DNA from: Bradyrhizobium diversitatis
GTDB taxonomy: Bacteria; Pseudomonadota; Alphaproteobacteria; Rhizobiales; Xanthobacteraceae
NCBI RefSeq assembly: GCF_016031635.1
Contig: NZ_JACEGD010000019.1
Location: forward strand, 124,001 to 188,000
Length of the DNA stretch: 64,000 nucleotides
Direction: 5' to 3'
Part shown: piece by piece, positions 50,572 to 58,977 of the stretch
Layout of the letters: every line of letters starts with the position of its first letter
How positions within the stretch are numbered: position 1 is the stretch's first letter
Notes under the pieces: generated by a model
Databases searched by the model: none
Seen by the model: the letters and a program-made list of their open reading frames with translations, nothing else
Told to the model about the DNA's origin: nothing
Program-made: the position numbers and the translations under genes

Positions 50572-53500
50572 ATGATCAGGGAATTGATGTCGTCACGCCG
50601 CTTCGCGCCGCTGTTCTGGGCGCAATTCTTCTCGGCGCTCAATGACAATGTGCTCAAGAACGCAGTCGTCATCATCCTGCTCTACACCGCGGCGACGAGC
50701 CACGGCGATGCCCTGGTGACGGTCGCTGGCGCCGTCTTCATCTTCCCCTATTTCATCCTGTCCGGGCTCGGCGGCCAGCTCGCCGACAAATACGTCAAAT
50801 CCGTCGTCGCAAGGCGGCTCAAATTCGTGGAGATCTTTGCAGCCTGCTTCGCCGCTGCCGGCTTCTTCCTGCATTCGGTGCCGCTGCTGTTCGCGGCGCT
50901 CGCGCTGTTCGGCACCATCGCCGCCCTGTTCGGCCCGGTGAAATACGCCATGCTGCCGGACCAGCTCGAGCTCGGCGAGCTCGCGACCGGCAACGCGCTG
51001 GTCGAAGGCGCGACCTTCATGGCCATCCTGCTCGGCACCGTCGCCGGCGGCCAGTTCGTCGCCGGCTCGGCGCATATGGGCTGGGTCGCCTCGGCCGTGG
51101 TCGCGCTGGCGCTGTTGTCCTGGGCTTTCGCCGCCCGCATTCCGCAGACGACCCCCTCCGCGCCCGACCTGCGCGTCGATGCCAATCCCTGGACTTCGAC
51201 GCTCGGCCTGCTCAGGACGTTACACGCCGACCACCGGCTGTGGGACGGTACCGTCATCGTCTCCTGGTTCTGGCTGGTCGGCGCCATCGTGCTGTCGCTG
51301 CTGCCGGCGCTGATCAAGGAGGTCGTCGGCGGCACCGAGGGCGTGGTGACGCTGTGCCTTGCGATCTTCGCGATCGGCATCGCCATTGGCTCGTTGTTCG
51401 CCGCAAGCCTCAGCCACGTTCGTCCCAATCTCGCGCTGGTGCCGATCGGCGCCATCATCATGGGATGTGCCGGCCTCGATCTCGCCTGGGCCATCGGTGT
51501 GACTGCCAAGGCTCAAGACCTCACCGCGGCCGGTTTCGCGACCTCGTTCGCGGGCCTGCGCATGCTGGCCGACTTCGTCGCCTTCGCCTTCGGCGGCGGC
51601 CTGTTCGTCGTGCCGTCGTTCGCCGCGGTCCAGGCCTGGTCGGCGCCGTCCGAGCGCGCCCGCATCATCGCCGCCGGCAACGTGCTGCAGGCTGCCTTCA
51701 TGGTGATCGGCTCGCTGTTCGTCGCGCTGTTGCAGGCGGCCGGTCTTCATATCGGCTGGATCTTCTTCGGCCTCGGTCTCGCCAGCTTCGGCACGGTCTG
51801 GTTCGTCCTGACCAAATGGGGCAAGGAAGGCGTGCGCGACTTCGGCGGGCTTCTGTTCCGCGCCCTATTCCGCACCGAGATCCGCGGGCTCGAAAACCTG
51901 CCGCCTCCGGGCACGCGCATGCTGATCGCGCCCAACCATGTCAGCCTGGTCGACGGCCCGCTGCTCCACGCCGTGTTGCCGATCGACGCCAGCTTCGCAG
52001 TCGATACCGGCATTGCCAAGGCCTGGTGGGCCAAGCCGTTCCTGCGCGCAGTCAAGCATTACACCATGGACCCGACCAAGCCGCTGGCCGCGCGCGACCT
52101 GATCAAGCTCGTTGCCGCCGGCGAACCGGTTGTGATCTTCCCCGAGGGACGCATCACCGTCTCGGGATCGCTGATGAAGGTGTATGACGGCACCGCGATG
52201 ATCGCGGACAAGGCCGACGCCGTGGTCGTGCCGGTCCGCATCGAAGGCGCACAACGCTCCTATCTCAGCTATCTCAACTCCAGCCAGATCAAGCGGTCCT
52301 GGTTTCCGCGCGTGACGGTGACGATCCTGCCGCCGGTCAAGCTTCCGGTCGACGAAACGCTCAAGGGCAAGGCACGCCGCAACGCCGCCGGCGCCGCGCT
52401 GCAGGACGTGATGATCGACGCCCTCGTCAAGAACGCCATGCTCGATCACACGCTGTTCGAAGCGCTCGGACACGCCTATCGCGACCGCGACACCGGCAAG
52501 GTCATCATCGAGGACGCGCTCGGCACCAAGCTGACCTATCGCAAGCTGATCCTCGGCGCGCAGGTTTTGAGCCGCAAGCTCGAAACCGGCACCGCAATCG
52601 GCGAGAATGTCGGCGTGCTGCTGCCGAATTCCGCGGGCGTCGCCGTGGTCTTCATGGCCCTGCAGAACATCGGACGCGTGCCGGCGATGCTCAACTTCTC
52701 GGCCGGTCCGGTCAACGTGCTCGCCGCCATGAAGGCTGCGCAGGTCAAGACCGTGCTGACCTCGAAAGCCTTCATCGAGAAGGGTAAGCTCGACAAGCTG
52801 ATGACGGCGATCTCCGCCGAGGCGCGAGTCGTCTATCTCGAGGACGTCCGCGCCTCGATCGGTGCCGTCGACAAGATCAAGGGCCTGCTCGCCGGCACCG
52901 CGCCGCGCGTCGCGCGCCAGGCGAACGATCCGGCCGTCGTGCTGTTCACGTCGGGCTCGGAAGGCACGCCGAAGGGCGTCGTGCTGTCCCACCGCAACAT
53001 CCTCGCCAACGCGGCGCAGGCGCTGGCGCGGGTCGATGCCAATGCCAACGATAAGGTGTTCAACGTGCTGCCGGTGTTCCACTCCTTCGGGCTGACCGGC
53101 GGCATGATGATGCCGATGCTGGCGGGCATTCCGATCTACATGTATCCCTCGCCGCTGCACTATCGCATCGTGCCCGAGCTGATCTACCAGACCGGCGCAA
53201 CCATCCTGTTTGGCACCGACACGTTCCTGACCGGCTATGCCCGCTCGGCGCATCCTTATGACTTCCGCACCCTGCGCCTCGTCATCGCCGGCGCCGCCGG
53301 CATCGAGGAAGGCGGTCGCCTGTCGGTGCGCGGCCCGAACGTGATGCTCGGCTACCTCAGGGCCGAAAATCCTGGCGTGCTCGAAGTGCTCGCCGAGGGC
53401 TGGCACGACACCGGCGACATCGTTTCGATCGACCCGGCCGGCTTCATCACCATCAAGGGCCGCGCCAAGCGCTTTGCCAAGATCGCGGGCGAAATGGTCT

Positions 53501-53799
53501 CGCTGTCGGCGGTCGAAGCCATCGCGGCGGCGTTGTGGCCGCAGGCCGGCTCAGTCGCGGTCTCGATCCCCGACCAGCGCAAGGGCGAGCGCATCGTGCT
53601 GCTGACGACGGAGAAGAATGCCGAGCGCAGCGCGATGCAGGCCCAGGCCAAGGCGATCGGCGCCTCCGAGCTGACCGTGCCCGCAGCGATCATGGTGGTC
53701 GACAAGGTGCCGCTGCTCGGCACCGGCAAGACCGACTACGTCACGGCGACGACGATGGCCCGCGAGCAGGCATCCCCGCCCGAGCGCGAGGTGGCGTAA
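50572..53799 (+). CDS. LplT-PlsC-Aas fusion: lysophospholipid transport and acyl-ACP synthetase/2-acyl-GPE acyltransferase, with an internal deletion
   Basis: A 1075-residue membrane protein. Residues 1-400 form an MFS lysophospholipid flippase of LplT type (FFSALNDNVLKNAVV). About 440-610 is a PlsC acyltransferase with HX4D (NHVSLVDG, about 455-461) and FPEGRIT (about 523). From about 640 comes an AMP-binding acyl-ACP synthetase with P-loop FTSGSEGTPKG (about 792-802). Near residue 908 the sequence jumps from LVIAGAA straight to GIEEGGRLSVRGPNVMLGYL, which omits the roughly 50 residues that hold the GYGxTE motif in E. coli Aas. The frame remains open. Ligase activity is doubtful; flippase and acyltransferase parts look intact. 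Confidence 0.85.
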   Translation: MIRELMSSRRFAPLFWAQFFSALNDNVLKNAVVIILLYTAATSHGDALVTVAGAVFIFPYFILSGLGGQLADKYVKSVVARRLKFVEIFAACFAAAGFFLHSVPLLFAALALFGTIAALFGPVKYAMLPDQLELGELATGNALVEGATFMAILLGTVAGGQFVAGSAHMGWVASAVVALALLSWAFAARIPQTTPSAPDLRVDANPWTSTLGLLRTLHADHRLWDGTVIVSWFWLVGAIVLSLLPALIKEVVGGTEGVVTLCLAIFAIGIAIGSLFAASLSHVRPNLALVPIGAIIMGCAGLDLAWAIGVTAKAQDLTAAGFATSFAGLRMLADFVAFAFGGGLFVVPSFAAVQAWSAPSERARIIAAGNVLQAAFMVIGSLFVALLQAAGLHIGWIFFGLGLASFGTVWFVLTKWGKEGVRDFGGLLFRALFRTEIRGLENLPPPGTRMLIAPNHVSLVDGPLLHAVLPIDASFAVDTGIAKAWWAKPFLRAVKHYTMDPTKPLAARDLIKLVAAGEPVVIFPEGRITVSGSLMKVYDGTAMIADKADAVVVPVRIEGAQRSYLSYLNSSQIKRSWFPRVTVTILPPVKLPVDETLKGKARRNAAGAALQDVMIDALVKNAMLDHTLFEALGHAYRDRDTGKVIIEDALGTKLTYRKLILGAQVLSRKLETGTAIGENVGVLLPNSAGVAVVFMALQNIGRVPAMLNFSAGPVNVLAAMKAAQVKTVLTSKAFIEKGKLDKLMTAISAEARVVYLEDVRASIGAVDKIKGLLAGTAPRVARQANDPAVVLFTSGSEGTPKGVVLSHRNILANAAQALARVDANANDKVFNVLPVFHSFGLTGGMMMPMLAGIPIYMYPSPLHYRIVPELIYQTGATILFGTDTFLTGYARSAHPYDFRTLRLVIAGAAGIEEGGRLSVRGPNVMLGYLRAENPGVLEVLAEGWHDTGDIVSIDPAGFITIKGRAKRFAKIAGEMVSLSAVEAIAAALWPQAGSVAVSIPDQRKGERIVLLTTEKNAERSAMQAQAKAIGASELTVPAAIMVVDKVPLLGTGKTDYVTATTMAREQASPPEREVA

Positions 53800-53826
53800 T
53801 AGGTTCCGAGACGGGCGGCGCGCGGC

Positions 53827-54927
53827 TCACGCTGCCGTCCGCCGCTCCTGCGCATAGCGCACCAAGGCGGCGAAGCGATAGATGCCGTGCACGAATTTGC
53901 CATAGGGCATGGTGATGAACAGCGCGAACACGGCGCCGAGATGCAGCGCGAGCAGCGGCCCCATCGCGGCGGTCTCGCGCAGCACCAGCAGCAGCATTCC
54001 GGTAAGGCCGGTCAGGAACAGCATTGCGATGAAGCCGACGTCCATGCCGTAGCTGAACTCGTCGAGCAATGCCGGATCGCGGCGCATCCTGGCCGCGAAC
54101 AGGCCGATCGGCCCGACGATCAGGCCGATGCCGCCGAGCGAGCCCAGCACCACGGGCAGGTCCCACCACGGATACGGCGCCTCGCGCCCGAGCAGATAAT
54201 GATAAAGCGTCGCGACAGAGGTCGCTGCGAAGCAGAGCAGGAAGCCGTAGAAGGTCAAATGGTGGTAGAGCTTGCGCCGGTCGGAGGGCCTGTCGTCCTC
54301 ATTGTAGCAACCGACGCCGCCGCCATGGAGATAGCGCAGCTCGCCGGCATCGCGGATGGCCTGAAAGATCGAGCCGCCGTCCGCGCGCCCGCCAATGGGT
54401 GCGCCGATGTCACGCCAGAAGGCACGCACGCTCATGGCGAGGGCCAGGATGGCATAGAGGAATGCGGCGCTGAACAATGCCGCCATCACATTGTGCGGCA
54501 TCAGCCTGTAGAACGCGCCCGGCCCTGTATGGACACCGAACAGCACACCGCTGTCGTTCAAGGCGGCGAAGCCGAGGATGAAGGCGGCCATGCTGAGCGC
54601 GGCGATGACGCTGATGACGAGGCCGTTGCGCGCGAACGCACCGGACAGGGCCTGCGGCCAGGCATAGGCCGCATAGGATTCCGCGCGCGCAACCGCCAGC
54701 GTCTTGGGGACGTTGACGTTGAACTCGTGCGGCGGCGAGAATTGGCAGTCGACATAGCAGGCGCCGCAGGAATGGCAGAGATTGGCGAGGTAATTGAGAT
54801 CGCCGTCGGAGAAGGCGCGGCGCATCTCCATGGCCGGAAACACCGCGCACAGGCCCTCGCAATAGCGGCAGGAATTGCAGACCGTCATCAGACGGTCGGC
54901 TTCGTCGAGAATCCTAGTTCCGTGCAT
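53827..54927 (-). CDS. tcuB: TcuB, tricarballylate utilisation electron-transfer protein
   Basis: A 366-residue membrane protein. The N-terminus has two ferredoxin-like clusters, CNSCRYCEGLCAVFP (about 17-31) and CHSCGACYVDCQF (about 51-63), and the rest holds about six membrane segments with His residues that may bind heme (LYHHLTFYG, YHYLLGR). TcuB reoxidises the FADH2 of TcuA and passes electrons to the quinone pool. Its start overlaps the tcuA stop by 14 bases. No transporter of the TcuC type is present in this window. Confidence 0.9.
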   Translation of the reverse strand: MHGTRILDEADRLMTVCNSCRYCEGLCAVFPAMEMRRAFSDGDLNYLANLCHSCGACYVDCQFSPPHEFNVNVPKTLAVARAESYAAYAWPQALSGAFARNGLVISVIAALSMAAFILGFAALNDSGVLFGVHTGPGAFYRLMPHNVMAALFSAAFLYAILALAMSVRAFWRDIGAPIGGRADGGSIFQAIRDAGELRYLHGGGVGCYNEDDRPSDRRKLYHHLTFYGFLLCFAATSVATLYHYLLGREAPYPWWDLPVVLGSLGGIGLIVGPIGLFAARMRRDPALLDEFSYGMDVGFIAMLFLTGLTGMLLLVLRETAAMGPLLALHLGAVFALFITMPYGKFVHGIYRFAALVRYAQERRTAA

Positions 54928-56305
54928 GTTTCGCCGCTTCCCGTCCCGCGATCCGCCCGAACACGCTGCCGATGGTCATGCCCATGCCGGCCGCATAGCC
55001 CTTGCCGAGCACATTGCCGGCCATGATCTCGCCGGCCGCGAACATGTTGGCCGAGGGCTTGCCGTCCTTCATCAGCATCCGCGCCTCCTTGTTCACACGC
55101 GTGCCGAGATAGGTGAAGGTGATGCCGGGCCGCACCGGATAGGCGAGATAGGGCGGCGTCTCGATCTTGCGCGCCCAGTGCGTCTTGGGCGGGGTGATGC
55201 CTTCCGTACGGCAATCGTCCAGGATGGTATGGTCGAAGGTGCCTGATAGCACCGCGGCGTTGAACTCGCTGATGGTCTTTTCCAGCGCGACCGGATCGAG
55301 CTCGAGCTTGCCGGCGAGCTCCGCGATCGTCTGCCCGGCGATCGGCGGAAACAACGTCGGCATGAAGCTGGTGACCACGGTGGAATCGAAGATGATGTAG
55401 GCGATCTGGTCGGGCTGCGCCGCGACCAGCCGGCCCCAGATCGCATAACGCTTCGGCCAGATGTCCTCGCCCTCGTCGTAAAAGCGCTGCGCGTGCTTGT
55501 TGACGACGATGCCGAACACGACGGAATCGTGTCGCGTGATGATGCCGCCGTCGAATTTCGGCGCACGGGCGTCAATCGCGACCGCGTGGCACTGCGTGGG
55601 ATCGCCGACCTCCTGCACGCCCTTGTCGAGCAGCATCTTCAGGATCGAGCCGCGGTTATAGGGCGTGCCGCGAATGAGGAAGTTGTCCGCGGCCTCGCCC
55701 CAATATTGCTTCAACCATTCGATGTTGGCCTCGAATCCGCCGGCGGCGGCCACCAGCGAGGTGGCGCGGATCTCGGTCTCGCCCTTGATCGGCCGCTTGA
55801 GGCGGGCGGCCAGGAACATGCCGTCCTCGATCACGAGATCGGTGACCTCGGCATCGTATTCGACGTCGACGCCGAGCCGTTCCGCGGTGAGGTAAAGCGC
55901 GTTCAGCATCGCGCGGCCGCCGCCGAGGAAGAAGGAATTGGTGCGGCCGAGGCTGAGCGTTCCGCCCAGCGAAGGCTGCCAGCGTACGCCCTGCTCCACG
56001 ATCCAGTTCAGGATGTCCTTGGATTCGCGGATCATGTGGCGCGCCAGCACCTCGTCGGTTTGCCCGCCGGTGACGCGCAGCAGGTCCTCCCAGAACTCAT
56101 CTTCCGTATAGGGACCAGTCAGGATTTCGGTCGCCGCGTCATGGGCGCAGCGCATGTTGCGGGTGTGACGGGTATTGCCGCCGCGATAGAACTTTGGCGC
56201 GCCTTCGAGCACGAGCACGGATGCGCCGCCGCGCCGCGCGCTGATCGCGGCGCACAGAGCCGCATTGCCGCCGCCGATCACCAGCACGTCGTATTTGCTG
56301 CTCAT
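54914..56305 (-). CDS. tcuA: TcuA, FAD-dependent tricarballylate dehydrogenase
   Basis: A 463-residue flavoprotein of the fumarate-reductase/KsdD type. The dinucleotide-binding motif VLVIGGGNAALCAAISARRG is at the N-terminus, with GGNTRHTRNMR as the conserved FAD-contact region. Later motifs are VAAAGGFEANIEWLK, ITRHDSVVFG and AAGEIMAGNVLGKGYAAGMG at the C-terminus. It oxidises tricarballylate to cis-aconitate, which enters the TCA cycle; a related tricarboxylate or steroid-like substrate is possible. A GntR-family gene diverges from its start. Confidence 0.88.
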   Translation of the reverse strand: MSSKYDVLVIGGGNAALCAAISARRGGASVLVLEGAPKFYRGGNTRHTRNMRCAHDAATEILTGPYTEDEFWEDLLRVTGGQTDEVLARHMIRESKDILNWIVEQGVRWQPSLGGTLSLGRTNSFFLGGGRAMLNALYLTAERLGVDVEYDAEVTDLVIEDGMFLAARLKRPIKGETEIRATSLVAAAGGFEANIEWLKQYWGEAADNFLIRGTPYNRGSILKMLLDKGVQEVGDPTQCHAVAIDARAPKFDGGIITRHDSVVFGIVVNKHAQRFYDEGEDIWPKRYAIWGRLVAAQPDQIAYIIFDSTVVTSFMPTLFPPIAGQTIAELAGKLELDPVALEKTISEFNAAVLSGTFDHTILDDCRTEGITPPKTHWARKIETPPYLAYPVRPGITFTYLGTRVNKEARMLMKDGKPSANMFAAGEIMAGNVLGKGYAAGMGMTIGSVFGRIAGREAAKHARN

Positions 56306-56387
56306 ACCGTCTGCCCGATGGCACCCGAGATTAGAGACTTTCTGTGTCCGTCAGCGGCATGCTCGACCATTTCCGCCATTGCGCACG

Positions 56388-56399
56388 TTTGTATACAAA
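56388..56399. promoter_or_regulatory. Candidate GntR operator between tcuA and its divergent regulator
   Basis: A perfect 12-base palindrome, TTTGTATACAAA, followed by a second half-site-like ATATACAT. FCD-type GntR proteins commonly bind TNGTNNNACNA-like or GTATAC-centred sites, so this is a good candidate for autoregulation and tcu control. Confidence 0.6.
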
Positions 56400-56456
56400 G
56401 ATATACATAGGTCGTGCAAGCGGCGTCTCTGCATGGGCAGGATGCATCGAGGGACA

Positions 56457-57140
56457 ATGGCCAGACGCCCGGCAAGGACAGGCGGGTCGATTTCGCGCAG
56501 CGCCGGCGTTGCGCTGGGCGAAGCCGTGTTCCGCTCGCTGTGCGAGGCGCTCCAGGCCGGCAGCTACCGCGCGGGCGACCGCCTGCGCGAGGAAGAAGTC
56601 GCCCAGCGGCTGAAGGTCAGCCGCACCCCGGTTCGCGAAGCGCTGGGCCGCCTTGCGGCACGCGGCTTCGTCGAGCCCGCCGCTGGCCGCGGGCTGATCG
56701 TTCGCAATCTCGACATCTCCGAGGTGCTCGAGCTCTACGCCATGCGCGAAATCATGGAAGGCGCCGCCGCGCGCCTCGCCGCCGAGCACGCCTCAACGAC
56801 GGAGATCGAGGCGCTCCGAGACATCGAGCAGGCTTTTGTCGAGGCGTCCGGAACCGACACCGCGGAGATGGCGCGGCTCAACCGCGCCTTCCACGAGGCC
56901 ATCTGCCGCGCCGCGCGCAACCGCTATCTCGACAACGCTTCGCGCGAGTTGCAGGACTGGATCGCCCTGCTCGGCCCGACCACCTTCACCGTATCGGGGC
57001 GCCCCTCGACCAGTCACGGTGAGCACCAAGGCATCATCGAGGCCATCTCCGCGCGCGACGGCGACAAGGCGGAAAAGCTGGCACGCGCGCATATCCGGGA
57101 AGCGCTGCGCTGCCGGCTCAAGCTGTTGCAGAAGCAGTAG
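56457..57140 (+). CDS. GntR-family (FCD subgroup) regulator, divergent from tcuA
   Basis: A 227-residue regulator. The winged helix-turn-helix is at about 20-75 (GDRLREEEVAQRLKVSRTPV, then REALGRLAARGFVEP), and the FCD ligand domain follows with LYAMREIMEGAAARLAAEHA and FHEAICRAARNRYLD, including the metal-binding His residues typical of the family. It probably senses a tricarboxylic acid and controls tcuAB. The ATG at 56457 has GAGG four bases away; ATGs at 56433 and 56442 are alternatives. Most tcu operons use a LysR regulator, so this regulator type is different. Confidence 0.88.
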   Translation: MARRPARTGGSISRSAGVALGEAVFRSLCEALQAGSYRAGDRLREEEVAQRLKVSRTPVREALGRLAARGFVEPAAGRGLIVRNLDISEVLELYAMREIMEGAAARLAAEHASTTEIEALRDIEQAFVEASGTDTAEMARLNRAFHEAICRAARNRYLDNASRELQDWIALLGPTTFTVSGRPSTSHGEHQGIIEAISARDGDKAEKLARAHIREALRCRLKLLQKQ

Positions 57141-57148
57141 CCGCCGGC

Positions 57149-58234
57149 TCAAGCCTCGAACACGCGCGTCAGCAGCCAATAGCCACCGAGCAGGCCGATC
57201 ACCGCGGACATGGCGTAGACCAGCCTCGCCGCGCGCGCCGGCTCATCCCGACCGACCACAGTCACACGATCCAACAGGCCAAGCACCGGCAGGATCAGCG
57301 CGACGATTGCGATCTGCCCGATCTCGACTCCGAGGTTGAAGGCGGCCAGCGCCGGGACGATCGCACCCGGCGGCAAGCCGATCTCCCGAAGCACGCCAGC
57401 GAAGCCGAAGCCGTGAATCAAACCAAACAGGAAAGCCAGGCGCCAGCGCTTGTCGACGTCACGCGAGAAGAAGTTCTCGATCGCCACGAACACGATCGAG
57501 GCCGCGATCGCCGGTTCCACGATGCGGCTCGGGACGACCAGGACATTTAGCGCCGCGAGCGACAATGTCAGGGAATGAGCGACGGTGAAGGCGGTGACGA
57601 TCTTGACGACTGGCATCAGCCGGCGCGCCCATAGAACGATTGCTGCCAGGAATGCGACGTGATCGTAACCGAGGAAGATATGCTCGATGCCGGTCAGGAG
57701 ATAGCGCCACATGGTCGAGGACAGCGACGGCGGCTCCGTCGAGAGCGTGACCGTGATATTGTCGGCATCGAGCAAGGCCTGCGTCTCGGACCTGCCCTGC
57801 GCAACCAGCACGACCTGTCGCGCAGCCTTGTCCTTTTCCGTCAGCACGGTGGAGCGATAGACGATATCGCCGGCCGTGTTCGCGCAAGCAAAGCTGTTGC
57901 GATAGATGATGCCGTCGCCATCAGGCAAAATCGCAGCATTGCCCGGCACGCAGGCCGCGCCGCCCCCTGTCACGGCCATATGCGTATCGAGGTAGGCAAG
58001 GATTGCGGCGCCGGCCGCTTCGACCGCCACGGGATCGACCGCGTCCTGCTTTGCGTCATACGTCCTCGTGCCGATCAGGCGATCGACATCGCTGCCCTTC
58101 AATCCGATCTCGACGCTCACCGTGCGATCGGCGGTCAGCGCCACGCGCGCCGTGACGAGGTTGACCTGATGCGCCTCGGCCGGACGGCCGATGCCGAGCA
58201 GAACCGCAAGCCACAGCAGAAGCGGCCACTTCAC
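57149..58234 (-). CDS. HupE/UreJ-family membrane protein
   Basis: A 361-residue protein with a signal peptide (LLLWLAVLLGIGRPAEA) whose first mature residues contain His (AHQVNLVTARVAL), then a periplasmic domain of about 140 residues. Six or seven membrane segments follow with the family marker GIEHIFLGYDHVAFL and FGLIHGFGFAGVLREIGLP. HupE/UreJ proteins are linked with nickel/cobalt uptake for hydrogenase and urease, but the long periplasmic domain marks a variant group (HupE_UreJ_2) of unknown substrate. It converges with the GntR gene. Confidence 0.85.
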   Translation of the reverse strand: MKWPLLLWLAVLLGIGRPAEAHQVNLVTARVALTADRTVSVEIGLKGSDVDRLIGTRTYDAKQDAVDPVAVEAAGAAILAYLDTHMAVTGGGAACVPGNAAILPDGDGIIYRNSFACANTAGDIVYRSTVLTEKDKAARQVVLVAQGRSETQALLDADNITVTLSTEPPSLSSTMWRYLLTGIEHIFLGYDHVAFLAAIVLWARRLMPVVKIVTAFTVAHSLTLSLAALNVLVVPSRIVEPAIAASIVFVAIENFFSRDVDKRWRLAFLFGLIHGFGFAGVLREIGLPPGAIVPALAAFNLGVEIGQIAIVALILPVLGLLDRVTVVGRDEPARAARLVYAMSAVIGLLGGYWLLTRVFEA

Positions 58235-58252
58235 GATCCCGCTCCGTCGCCG

Positions 58253-58726
58253 TCACGCCAGCACATCCGCCACGACCGCCTTCAAGACATCCCGCACATC
58301 GGCCGGCTTCAGCCGCACCTGCAAGCCGCGCTGGCCGCCATTGAGATAGACGAGCTCATGCGCAAGCGCGCTCTGCTCGATCACGGTACGTACCGGCTTG
58401 CGCTGGCCGAACGGGCTGATGCCGCCGACCTTGTAGCCGGTGACGCGCTCCGCCTCGGGCGGCTTCATCATCTGCGCCGACTTGCCGCCCGCGGCCGCGG
58501 CGAGCTTCTTCATCGAGACCTCCTGGTCGGACGGCACGACCACGCAGACCGGCTTGCCGTCAACCTGCGCCATCAGCGTCTTCAGGACGCGCGCCGGGTC
58601 CTCACCAAGCGCGGCGGCGGCCTGCAGCCCGATGCTCTCGGCATCGGGATCGTACTCGTAGCCGTGGACCGTGAAGGCGACACCGGCGGCGTCAAGCGCG
58701 CGCGTGGCTGGGGTGACTTTGGACAT
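58253..58726 (-). CDS. ybaK: YbaK-type Cys-tRNA(Pro) deacylase
   Basis: A 157-residue trans-editing enzyme of the YbaK/EbsC family. The fold is marked by VLKTLMAQVDGKPVCVVVPS, EVSMKKLAAAAGGKSAQM with its conserved Lys, and GYKVGGISPFGQRKPVRTVI, the signature substrate-binding loop. It hydrolyses Cys-tRNA(Pro) formed by prolyl-tRNA synthetase. The start ATG is followed by SKVTPATRALDAAGV. It lies 18 bases upstream of the HupE/UreJ-like gene on the same strand; the functional link is unclear. Confidence 0.92.
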   Translation of the reverse strand: MSKVTPATRALDAAGVAFTVHGYEYDPDAESIGLQAAAALGEDPARVLKTLMAQVDGKPVCVVVPSDQEVSMKKLAAAAGGKSAQMMKPPEAERVTGYKVGGISPFGQRKPVRTVIEQSALAHELVYLNGGQRGLQVRLKPADVRDVLKAVVADVLA

Positions 58727-58801
58727 GCGTCACATGTAGCACCGTCATTGCGAAGAGCGAAGCGGTGGGGGATGGGGGTACAATGCCCGCCACAAATTCA
58801 G

Positions 58802-58934
58802 CTGTCGTCCCCGCGCAACGCGGGGACCCATAACCCCAAGGAGGAGTTTGGCGAAGGCTCCTAGTCGGGACTGCAACCGTCCGCAATCGCGAGATCACGC
58901 GGGATGGGTCCCCGCGCGTGCGCGGGGACGACAG
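58802..58934. repeat. Dispersed-type intergenic inverted repeat
   Basis: CTGTCGTCCCCGCG..CGCGGGGACCCAT at 58802-58831 and ATGGGTCCCCGCG..CGCGGGGACGACAG at 58904-58934 form a large inverted repeat, each end itself a GC-rich hairpin. I remember near-identical GTCGTCCCCGC sequences as highly repeated between Bradyrhizobium genes. It lies directly downstream of fdsA and may stabilise its message. Confidence 0.75.
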
Positions 58935-58977
58935 TCGGATTTGGCGGCGCTAGGCTGCCAAACCCGACAAGAACGTC

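Noticed and set aside
51865..53406. 513-codon minus-strand frame inside the Aas-type fusion
   Set aside because: Antisense of well-conserved AMP-binding and PlsC coding sequence; composition is His/Arg/Asp/Gly-rich without a recognisable fold.
58727..58977. Possible insertion sequence remnant between ybaK and fdsA
   Set aside because: The inverted repeat has no transposase-coding remnant or target duplication that I can see; it looks like a palindromic intergenic repeat.
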